Below, in pieces: positions 7,953 to 14,766 of a stretch of DNA of 20,442 nt; the first letter of the stretch is position 1, and every line of letters begins with the position of its first letter. Position numbers and translations under genes: made by a program. This DNA comes from Clostridiales bacterium (GTDB lineage Bacteria > Bacillota > Clostridia > Christensenellales > Borkfalkiaceae): positions 313,496-333,937 of the forward strand of contig DPQQ01000010.1 in the NCBI GenBank assembly GCA_003538975.1, written 5' to 3'. The notes beneath the pieces are model-generated. The model was not told the origin of the DNA. It worked only from the letters and a program-made list of their open reading frames with translations, and made no database searches.

Positions 7953-8831
7953 ATGAAAGTGAAAAAAGCCGTGATAACGGCTGCGGGACTCGGTACAAGA
8001 TTTTTACCGGCGACAAAAATTGTGCCTAAGCCGATGCTTCCCGTTTTCGATAAACCGACGATACAATACATAATGGAAGAAATCAATGACGCCGGTATAA
8101 GCGACGTTGCGATAATAATAAGCCCGAATTCTACCGATATAAAACGGCATTTTTCGGAATATCCGCTTCTCGAGAACAATCTTAAAGAAACGGGCAAAAA
8201 GGAGCTTTACGACATTGCGATGAAAACCCGTTCGTTCGGGGATATAACGTACGTCGTGCAGGAAAAGCCGACGGGACTTGCAGACGCAGTCTTATGTGCC
8301 GAGAGCTTTGCCGGCGGCGAGCCTTTCGCTCTTTTGATGGGAGACGAAATTTACGATTATTCCTCCGTTAAAACGTCGTGTCTCAAAAAACTTATAAGCG
8401 AGTATGAAGAAACTGGCGCGAGCCAGGTAAACACAATAAACGTATTCGGCGACGACGTTTCGAAATACGGCAATCTCGACGCGGAATTTGAAGGCGGAAG
8501 ACTTAAGGTTAAAAACATTATCGAAAAGCCGTCGCTTTCGGAAGCGTTTTCTAATCTCGGTTCGGTCGGCAGGTACGTTTTATCTCCGAAGGTTTTCGAT
8601 TATATAAAATCAACTCGTCCAGAAACCGGCGGCGGAGAAGTATATCTTACCGGCGCTTTGAAGGCTCTTGCCGAAAACGACGGACTGTATGCGTGCGAAT
8701 TCGACGAAAAACGCTATGATATCGGCGATAAAGCGGGATATATCGAAGCAAACGTCGATTTTGCTCTTAAAAACGAAAAAATAAAAGAAGAACTCAAAGA
8801 TTACCTTAAATCTTTGAGCGAAAAACTGTAA
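7953..8831 (+). CDS. galU: UTP-glucose-1-phosphate uridylyltransferase
   Basis: Makes UDP-glucose from UTP and glucose 1-phosphate, feeding cell-envelope glycan, glycolipid and exopolysaccharide synthesis. The length of 292 residues matches GalU. The nucleotide-binding loop is ITAAGLGTRFLPATK (residues 8-22), followed by the PKPMLPV segment (K27). The metal-site motif is LLMGDE (D131), and NIIEKP (188-193) contributes the sugar-site Glu/Lys. The late motif usually read as LTDA is LTGA here (232-235), a substitution I cannot interpret. A strong AAGGAGG ribosome site lies 6 nt before the ATG, the best in the operon. After the 106-nt gap it may have its own promoter, but I see only weak -10-like sequence. 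A dTDP-glucose-type transferase is less likely because the ATK...KPMLP spacing is GalU-like. Confidence 0.93.
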   Translation: MKVKKAVITAAGLGTRFLPATKIVPKPMLPVFDKPTIQYIMEEINDAGISDVAIIISPNSTDIKRHFSEYPLLENNLKETGKKELYDIAMKTRSFGDITYVVQEKPTGLADAVLCAESFAGGEPFALLMGDEIYDYSSVKTSCLKKLISEYEETGASQVNTINVFGDDVSKYGNLDAEFEGGRLKVKNIIEKPSLSEAFSNLGSVGRYVLSPKVFDYIKSTRPETGGGEVYLTGALKALAENDGLYACEFDEKRYDIGDKAGYIEANVDFALKNEKIKEELKDYLKSLSEKL

Positions 8832-8856
8832 AAACAAATTTCAAGAAGGGATTTTT

Positions 8857-8871
8857 GCGGAAGTTTTCCGC
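8857..8871 (+). repeat. Hairpin upstream of clpC
   Basis: GCGGAA (8857-8862) and TTCCGC (8866-8871) form a perfect 6-bp stem with a GTT loop, starting right after an AAGAAGGGA ribosome-site-like stretch (8843-8851) and 14 nt before the clpC ATG. The sequence after it is CTTAAAATT, not a T-tract, so it does not look like a terminator. It may affect clpC translation. Confidence 0.5.
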
Positions 8872-8885
8872 CTTAAAATTAAAAG

Positions 8886-11357
8886 ATGTATAGCGAAGAA
8901 TCATATACCAACGGCATAAGGCAGGTTATAGAAATATCAAAAAAAGCGGGTAAGCGTTACAACACCGGTTATTACGGAACGGAACACGTTCTCGTAGGAC
9001 TTGTGAACGCTTCCGAAGGCATCGCGCGCGACTTTTTGCTTAAAGCGGGAGTCGATCCCGAAAAAGTTTCGAGAAGTTTCGTAAACATTATCGACCGCAA
9101 CAACACTCTCGAAGGATTTACGCCGAGAGCAAAAGCTCTGTTCGAAGAAGCCGAAGAAATAGCAATAAAATATAATTCTGGTTATATAGGTACAGAGCAC
9201 CTTTTATATGCGATGATTAAGGACACCGAGTGTTGCGCTTCGAGACTTCTTAAGATAATGAAGATTGACTTTGCCGCACTCGAGAAAGATATTTTAAAGC
9301 GTATAAATCCGGTCGTGGATCCGTCTGCAGAGACAAACAACGGTAAACCGCCCGTAGAAGGCGTCGACACCTACATAGCCGACAGATTTTCTTCGGCGGA
9401 GACTATCGAAGCGATTTCGAAATACGGCGTAGACCTTACCGAACTCGCTTCGCAGAACAAGCTCGATCCCGTTATCGGAAGAAAAAAAGAAATCGACCGT
9501 ATAATTCAGATATTATCGAGAAGGACCAAAAACAATCCCGTTCTCATAGGCGAACCGGGCGTAGGTAAGTCGGCGGTGGTTGAAGGACTCGCACAGGCGA
9601 TAACGCAGGGGCATGTACCCGAAGTTCTTAACGGCAAAACGGTTTTTTCGCTCGATCTTGCCGGAATGGTCGCCGGTTCGAGATACAGAGGCGATTTCGA
9701 GGAAAGGCTTAAATCGGTCATTACCGCGGTAAAAAACGACGGAAACATTATTTTGTTCATAGACGAAATTCACACCATAGTCGGGGCAGGTTCTTCGAAC
9801 GATAACGGCATGGACGCGGCTAATATATTGAAGCCGATGCTCTCGCGCGGGGAACTTCAGACCATAGGCGCGACGACGATAGAAGAATACAGAAAATATA
9901 TCGAAAAGGACGCGGCTCTTGAGAGAAGATTCCAGCCGGTAATGGTAGATGCGCCGTCGAAAGAAGACGCGGTCGAAATTCTTAAAGGTTTAAGGGATAA
10001 ATATGAATCTCATCATAAAGTAGTTATAAGCGACGAAGCGATAAACGCTGCGGTAAATCTTTCCGAAAGGTATATTCCTGACAGGTTTTTGCCCGACAAA
10101 GCGATAGACTTAATAGACGAAGCGGCATCTAGAGTAAGACTCGACAGTTATAACACTTCGGAAGACATAGTCAAAAAAGAAAAAGAACTTAATATTCTAA
10201 TCGCACAGAAGAACGACGCTAAAAGACAGAACGAAGCAAAGCGCGTTCAGAAGTTCGACGAACAGATTTACAAAGCAAACAAAGAACTCGAAAAATTAAA
10301 GAAAAAGGCAGAAGACGGCAAGCCTAACGAAGGCCTTATGGTAACCAACGAAGACGTTGCCAAAATAATAAGCAGCTGGACGGGAATACCGGTTTCGAGA
10401 CTTACCGAAGAAGAAGCCAAAAAACTGTTAAGACTTGAGGATATTCTTCACGAAAGAGTTATCGGACAAAAAGAAGCCGTAAAAAGCGTTTCTGACGCGA
10501 TAAGAAGAGCGAGGGCGGGACTTAAAGATCCGAACAGACCGATAGGTTCGTTTATATTCGTCGGTCCTACGGGCGTAGGTAAAACCGAGCTGTCGAAAGC
10601 TCTTGCTGCCGCGGTATTCGGCGACGAAAGCGCTCTTATCAGAATAGATATGTCTGAGTATATGGAAAAGTACGCCGTCTCGAAGCTTATCGGCGCGCCT
10701 CCCGGATACGTCGGTTACGACGAAGAAGGGCAGCTTACCGAAAAGGTGAGAAGAAAGCCTTATTCCGTAGTGTTGTTCGACGAAATCGAAAAGGCGCACG
10801 AAGACGTATTCAATCTCTTTTTGCAAATTCTCGACGACGGCAGACTTACCGACAATAAAGGAAGGACGGTAAGCTTCAAAAACACCGTTATAATAATGAC
10901 TTCCAACGTAGGTGCTAGCGAACTTGCAAAGCGTACTTCGCTCGGATTCGGATTGAATTCGGGCGGAAGAGATTCCGATTACGACGAGATGAGAGAGCGT
11001 ATACAGGACGCTCTGAAAGCAAAATTCAAGCCGGAATTCTTAAACAGAATCGACGACGTTATAACTTTCCACAAACTTACGGAAGAAGATATAGCTTCAG
11101 TTGCCGAAATAATGCTCACATCTTTAAGAAAACGTCTCAATTCTCTCGGAATAGGTCTCGAAATAACGGACGCCGCCATGAACGAGATTTTAGTCGAAGG
11201 CTACGACAGCGTTTACGGCGCGAGACCTTTGAAAAGAGTCATTCAAAGAAGAATCGAAGATAAGCTTTCGGAATACATTCTTTTAGGAAAAATCAAAAAA
11301 GACTCCGTCGCCGTGGTCGATTACGTTAACGGCGAATTCGTTTACGAAGAAGAATAG
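8886..11357 (+). CDS. clpC: ClpC-type AAA+ unfoldase of the Clp protease
   Basis: ATP-driven unfoldase that feeds proteins to ClpP and takes part in stress response and protein quality control. The 823 residues show, in order, two N-terminal Clp repeats (the second with YIGTEHLLYA), AAA1 with GEPGVGKS (222-229) and LFIDEIH, a short coiled-coil middle domain around 'LNILIAQKNDAKRQNE', and AAA2 with GPTGVGKT (560-567) and VVLFDEIEKAHED. LGF (686-688) is the ClpP-docking loop. The short middle domain and this loop exclude ClpB. The ATG is supported by the family N-terminus and by an in-frame stop 12 nt upstream, yet it has no adjacent Shine-Dalgarno; a hairpin separates it from the nearest purine-rich match. 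The usual ctsR-mcsA-mcsB partners are not in the window, and I see no CtsR-type tandem heptamer upstream. Confidence 0.95.
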   Translation: MYSEESYTNGIRQVIEISKKAGKRYNTGYYGTEHVLVGLVNASEGIARDFLLKAGVDPEKVSRSFVNIIDRNNTLEGFTPRAKALFEEAEEIAIKYNSGYIGTEHLLYAMIKDTECCASRLLKIMKIDFAALEKDILKRINPVVDPSAETNNGKPPVEGVDTYIADRFSSAETIEAISKYGVDLTELASQNKLDPVIGRKKEIDRIIQILSRRTKNNPVLIGEPGVGKSAVVEGLAQAITQGHVPEVLNGKTVFSLDLAGMVAGSRYRGDFEERLKSVITAVKNDGNIILFIDEIHTIVGAGSSNDNGMDAANILKPMLSRGELQTIGATTIEEYRKYIEKDAALERRFQPVMVDAPSKEDAVEILKGLRDKYESHHKVVISDEAINAAVNLSERYIPDRFLPDKAIDLIDEAASRVRLDSYNTSEDIVKKEKELNILIAQKNDAKRQNEAKRVQKFDEQIYKANKELEKLKKKAEDGKPNEGLMVTNEDVAKIISSWTGIPVSRLTEEEAKKLLRLEDILHERVIGQKEAVKSVSDAIRRARAGLKDPNRPIGSFIFVGPTGVGKTELSKALAAAVFGDESALIRIDMSEYMEKYAVSKLIGAPPGYVGYDEEGQLTEKVRRKPYSVVLFDEIEKAHEDVFNLFLQILDDGRLTDNKGRTVSFKNTVIIMTSNVGASELAKRTSLGFGLNSGGRDSDYDEMRERIQDALKAKFKPEFLNRIDDVITFHKLTEEDIASVAEIMLTSLRKRLNSLGIGLEITDAAMNEILVEGYDSVYGARPLKRVIQRRIEDKLSEYILLGKIKKDSVAVVDYVNGEFVYEEE

Positions 11358-11391
11358 GATTATAATCAAAAACCCGATATAAGGACTCGAA

Positions 11392-12195
11392 ATGAAAACA
11401 GGAATATCAACCGCGTCGCTTTTTCTCGATCTTCCGACAGAAGAAGCGGCGGAGTATTTAAGCGAAAACGGGGTAAAAACGAGCGAAGCGTTTTTAACTA
11501 CATTTTCAGAATACACCGATGAATTTGCAGATCTTTTATTAAAAAAGAAAGGCAATATGAATTTTAATTCGGTACATGCGCTTACTACGCAGTTCGAACC
11601 GCAGCTTTACAGTAAAAACGACAGAGCTCTTAAAGACGCATATTCCGTACTCGAAAACGTTTTAAAAACAGGAAAAACGATCGGAGCGAAAAATTACACC
11701 TTTCACGGGTTTGCGAGAATCAAAAAAACTCCGATAAACATAAATTACGACGAATGCGGATATTTTACCGAAAAAATCGCCGAAAAGTGCGCCGAATACG
11801 GAATAAATCTCGCATATGAAAACGTCCATTGGTGTTACTATAACTATATCGGATTCTTTTCGGAAATAAAAAAACGCTGTCCTTCGTTAAAAGGAACGCT
11901 CGACATAAAACAGGCGAGACAGTCCGGTATAGAATATAAAGAATATATAAAAGAAATGGGAGAAAACATAGTTACCGTTCATGTCAGCGATATAGACGAA
12001 ACGGGAAAAATGTGTCTTCCGCTTAAAGGAACGGTCGATTACGACGATCTGTTTTCAAGATTAAAAGACGTAGGCTTCGACGGCGCGGTGCTTATCGAAG
12101 CGTACAGAAAAGACTACGGAGAGAGGAGAGAGCTTATAGATTCTCTCGATATGCTGAAAAGCAAAGCGGCTAAATATTTCGATACCGTAGAATAA
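11392..12195 (+). CDS. Xylose-isomerase-like TIM-barrel protein (sugar phosphate isomerase/epimerase family)
   Basis: The 267-residue length and strand pattern match the AP-endonuclease-2/xylose-isomerase-like TIM barrel used by many sugar or inositol isomerases and epimerases. Likely metal ligands sit at the expected strand ends: E143 in LAYENVHW, D171 in GTLDIKQA, H197 in VTVHVSDID, and E236 in VLIEAY. A substrate-loop segment, LPLKGTVDYDDLF, follows, equivalent to the common 'GeGxxD' loop. The specific substrate cannot be read from the sequence. An endonuclease IV role is less likely because the full set of nine zinc ligands is not apparent. AAGGA lies before the ATG and the gap to clpC is 34 nt. 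It is the last gene of the plus-strand run and ends right before a strong terminator. Confidence 0.82.
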   Translation: MKTGISTASLFLDLPTEEAAEYLSENGVKTSEAFLTTFSEYTDEFADLLLKKKGNMNFNSVHALTTQFEPQLYSKNDRALKDAYSVLENVLKTGKTIGAKNYTFHGFARIKKTPININYDECGYFTEKIAEKCAEYGINLAYENVHWCYYNYIGFFSEIKKRCPSLKGTLDIKQARQSGIEYKEYIKEMGENIVTVHVSDIDETGKMCLPLKGTVDYDDLFSRLKDVGFDGAVLIEAYRKDYGERRELIDSLDMLKSKAAKYFDTVE

Positions 12196-12201
12196 ACTAA
12201 A

Positions 12202-12238
12202 ACAAAAAAGGTTCCGTAATCGAAGGAACCTTTTTTGT
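12202..12238. terminator. Bidirectional intrinsic terminator between convergent genes
   Basis: ACAAAAAAGGTTCC (12202-12215) pairs perfectly with GGAACCTTTTTTGT (12225-12238) around a 9-nt loop. The T-run on one strand and the A-run on the other let it end both the long plus-strand operon and the minus-strand Cys/His-tail gene. Confidence 0.93.
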
Positions 12239-12245
12239 TTATAAA

Positions 12246-12671
12246 TTAATTTTTACAATCTTCGCAGCCGCAATGTTCGTCGTGACAGTGGTGATCGTGG
12301 CGGTGTTCGCCTTTACAATCTTCGCAGTCGCAATCGTCTTCGTCATCGGAAATGTACGCTACGAGAATAGAGTATATTTCGTTTACGTCGCGATTAAGTT
12401 TATCTGCAAGTTCTTTTACTTTTCTTTCTTTGACGAGGTTTTCCCATAAGACGAGATTTATTTCGACGTTTTCGCAAGAAAATACGGTTAAAAACGATTG
12501 TTTGCCGAAAGTTTCGGAATATTCGTTCCAGTCTTCGACGCTGTCTCCGCTCGACGAAACATAATTATAAAGTTCGTCCGAAAGCTCGTAGAGCTTCGAC
12601 TGAACGTTCGAAAATTCCTCGTCCGTCATCGGAAAGGCTTCTTCGTGAAGTATCAAAAGTTTATCTTCCAT
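12246..12671 (-). CDS. Small acidic protein with Cys/His-rich, metal-binding-like tail
   Basis: I recognise no family for the 141-residue product. Residues 1-108 are acidic and look mainly helical (MTDEEFSNVQSKLYELSDEL; WENLVKERKVKELADKLNRD). After an acidic hinge, residues 114-140 contain seven Cys (114, 116, 119, 129, 134, 136, 139) and six His, with two CxCxxCK units flanking a His-rich centre. Such a tail probably binds soft or transition metals (Zn, Cu, Ni or Fe), which is inference. It lies downstream of the ferritin-like gene on the same strand, with its own promoter 52-57 nt upstream. An AGGCGG stretch about 8 nt before the ATG is a fair ribosome site. The codons for the two CxCxxCK units lie in a near-identical 23-bp direct repeat. 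Confidence 0.82.
   Translation of the reverse strand: MEDKLLILHEEAFPMTDEEFSNVQSKLYELSDELYNYVSSSGDSVEDWNEYSETFGKQSFLTVFSCENVEINLVLWENLVKERKVKELADKLNRDVNEIYSILVAYISDDEDDCDCEDCKGEHRHDHHCHDEHCGCEDCKN
12252..12334. repeat. Direct repeat pair inside the Cys/His-tail gene
   Basis: Two 23-bp copies at 12252-12274 and 12312-12334 differ at one base (c versus t) and are 60 bp apart. Both are in the same reading frame and encode the two Cys-rich units of the tail. This suggests the tail grew by segmental duplication. Confidence 0.8.
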
Positions 12672-12699
12672 TTGTCTACCGCCTGTATAATTTTAATTT

Positions 12700-12728
12700 A
12701 TTATAGCAGACGGAAGTTAAAGTGTAAA
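12700..12728 (-). promoter_or_regulatory. Promoter of the Cys/His-tail gene
   Basis: On the minus strand, TTTACA (plus 12723-12728), a 17-nt spacer and a perfect TATAAT (plus 12700-12705). The promoter lies just after the stop of the ferritin-like gene, so the downstream gene can be expressed separately. Confidence 0.75.
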
Positions 12729-12744
12729 GCGAATGTATAAGTCT

Positions 12745-13263
12745 TTACATCACCGCGCATGAAGATAACTTTTCCATAAGGGATTTTAATGCTTTAACAT
12801 GCAATTCTTCGTCGAGCCGTATTCTCGCTATTATCGCCGCGACATTTTCGGGAAGTTTTTTCTCCATGTCTTTATAAGAGTTTATCGCCGTAATTTCGCC
12901 CGAAATATCGTCTAAAAGCATCTTTACCGGTATATTGCTCGAGGAGACGTTAGAGGTGTTGTAAAAGTCGCATTTGTCAAATGCTCTTAACGTGTATACG
13001 GGATCCGCGCCGAGCTTTATAAGAAGTCTGCCGAGAATGTATAGATGCCGCATTTCCGCAATAGAAATCGCAGTTAAGGTCTCGGCGTAGTCCTTCATTC
13101 CGAAAGACTCGAAGTATAGCGAATGATAGTTATACGATAGTATCGCGTTAAGTTCGCCCTCGTATCCCGCATAAGACGAACTTATTATGTACGCCGCTCG
13201 CCTGTTTTCTTTAATGCAATCCATAGAAGGGTAGGGTATATCTACGACCAAAGGTTTTACCAT
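12745..13263 (-). CDS. Ferritin-like di-iron protein (clostridial rubrerythrin/Mn-catalase-like family)
   Basis: A 172-residue four-helix protein carrying the di-metal ligand pattern: E37 in GYEGELNAIL, E70 and H73 in IAEMRHLYILG, E123 in ISGEITAINSY, and E152 with H155 in DEELHVKAL. That gives two ExxH units plus two lone glutamates in the order of ferritin-like superfamily members. The N-terminal VDIPYPSM and the 'LGADPVY' turn after helix 2 resemble a clostridial family usually annotated as ferritin-like or manganese-catalase-related. No rubredoxin domain is present. Probable roles are peroxide or oxygen handling or metal storage in the cytoplasm. The ribosome site AGGAGA is strong. The downstream same-strand gene encodes a Cys/His-rich tail, which fits a metal theme. 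Confidence 0.82.
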   Translation of the reverse strand: MVKPLVVDIPYPSMDCIKENRRAAYIISSSYAGYEGELNAILSYNYHSLYFESFGMKDYAETLTAISIAEMRHLYILGRLLIKLGADPVYTLRAFDKCDFYNTSNVSSSNIPVKMLLDDISGEITAINSYKDMEKKLPENVAAIIARIRLDEELHVKALKSLMEKLSSCAVM

Positions 13264-13408
13264 AATACTTCTCCTGTCATTTATTTATCTCTGACTTATG
13301 TATCGGCTTAAAATTAAAATAAAAATCAAACCCGTTTTATAGTATTCGAAAGTCGTAAATAAGGTGAAAAAAGCGGAAAATAAATATTTTAAAAATACGA
13401 ACATATGT

Positions 13409-13437
13409 TTGACTTTTTAAAAACGGCGTGTTATACT
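13409..13437 (+). promoter_or_regulatory. Promoter of the radical SAM/DUF4130 pair
   Basis: TTGACT (13409-13414), a 17-nt spacer and TATACT (13432-13437). Transcription would start near 13444, giving a leader of about 72 nt. For the divergent ferritin-like gene I could not find an equally good promoter in the same 252-bp gap. Confidence 0.78.
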
Positions 13438-13515
13438 GTAACTACAAAGTCGAAATATGGCGAAACACGTATTATTTTGTCGTACGGCGGATAAATAAAT
13501 TTTATAAAGCGTATT

Positions 13516-14766
13516 ATGATGATAGATAACGAGAGACTTAAAATTTTAACGGAATCTGCAAAGTACGACGTATCCTGTTCTTCGTCCGGTTCGACTAGAC
13601 GGGGAGAGGGCGTTATCGGCAACTGTCTTAAAGGCGGAATATGCCACTCATTCACTCCGGACGGGAGATGTATTTCGATACTTAAAATTTTAATGAGCAA
13701 CGATTGCGTCTACGATTGCAAGTATTGCGTGAACAGAAGATCGAACGATATAAAACGCGCGACGGCGTCTCCCGACGAAATATGCGAGCTTGTTGTAAAT
13801 TTTTATAAACGCAATTATATCGAAGGGCTGTTTTTGTCGTCGTCCGTAGTTCGCGATCCCGATTATACGATGGAAAGGCTTCTTTCTACGGTATATAAGT
13901 TAAGAAGAATTTACGGTTTCGGCGGTTATATTCATCTTAAAGGAATACCCGGCGCTGACAAAACTCTTCTCGAAAAAGCAGGTCACCTTGTGGACAGGAT
14001 GAGCTTTAATCTTGAACTTCCTTCCGAACAGAGTTTGAAGCTGCTCGCTCCGCAAAAAAGTAAAAAAGCGATAGTAAAGCCGATGTTCGAAATGCGTGAA
14101 GACATATTGGAATACGGCTCGAAAAACGGCAAATCAAAATTTTTGCCCGCAGGTCAGACCACGCAGATGATAATAGGAGCTTCCCCCGAAAAAGACGGCA
14201 AAATATTAAAACTTTCGGAAGCGTTGTATAAAAAGGCGGGACTTAAAAGAGTTTATTATTCGTCTTACGTCCCCGTTAATTTATACAGCGACCTTCTCCC
14301 GGTAAAGCCCGCGGGACTACTCCGGGAACACAGACTTTATCAGGCGGACTGGCTATTAAGATATTACGGATTTACTTCGGACGAAATAGCGGACGACGGC
14401 GAAAATCTCGACGTGTCGGTCGATCCTAAATGCTTCTGGGCGCTTAAACATCCCGAACTCTTTCCGGTGGAAGTAAACACCGCCCCGGTAGAAACGCTTC
14501 TGAGAGTTCCCGGAATAGGTATTCGGTCGGCGTATAAAATAATAAACGCCAGAAAACACGGAACAGTCGGTTTTGAAAATCTGTCTGTGATGAAGGTCGT
14601 CTTAAAAAGAGCGAAGCACTTTATAACCTGCAAAGGTAAATTTTACGGAACGGAAAATTTAACAGAAAGGAAATTTCTGCTTTCCGCAAACGAAGCTAAT
14701 TATACGCAATTATCGTTATTTTCGGATAACGAAAACGCGATAAGCGCAAGTATCGGAGAATTATGA
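13516..14766 (+). CDS. Putative DNA modification/repair radical SAM protein
   Basis: The 416 residues fit the radical SAM family described as linked to a DUF4130/uracil-DNA-glycosylase-type partner (TIGR03916 type, from memory). The 4Fe-4S/SAM motif is CVYDCKYC (C64, C68, C71). Extra N-terminal cysteines C21, C37, C43 and C52 could serve another cluster or structural metal. After the radical SAM barrel, residues about 328-350 form a helix-hairpin-helix with LLRVPGIGIRSAYKI, a DNA-binding element shared with repair proteins. QLSLF at 398-402 matches the sliding-clamp-binding consensus. The start could be either of two adjacent ATGs, and the ribosome site is weak (AAAG). Its stop overlaps the next start (ATGA). 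Action on DNA bases is inferred from the domains; the reaction is not defined, as far as I know. Confidence 0.9.
   Translation: MMIDNERLKILTESAKYDVSCSSSGSTRRGEGVIGNCLKGGICHSFTPDGRCISILKILMSNDCVYDCKYCVNRRSNDIKRATASPDEICELVVNFYKRNYIEGLFLSSSVVRDPDYTMERLLSTVYKLRRIYGFGGYIHLKGIPGADKTLLEKAGHLVDRMSFNLELPSEQSLKLLAPQKSKKAIVKPMFEMREDILEYGSKNGKSKFLPAGQTTQMIIGASPEKDGKILKLSEALYKKAGLKRVYYSSYVPVNLYSDLLPVKPAGLLREHRLYQADWLLRYYGFTSDEIADDGENLDVSVDPKCFWALKHPELFPVEVNTAPVETLLRVPGIGIRSAYKIINARKHGTVGFENLSVMKVVLKRAKHFITCKGKFYGTENLTERKFLLSANEANYTQLSLFSDNENAISASIGEL

Noticed and set aside
8886..11357. ClpB disaggregase instead of ClpC
   Set aside because: The middle domain is too short for ClpB and a ClpP-docking LGF loop is present.
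13264..13408. Promoter for the ferritin-like gene on the minus strand
   Set aside because: TTGATT and TATAAA-like boxes exist, but no pair had acceptable 16-18 nt spacing.
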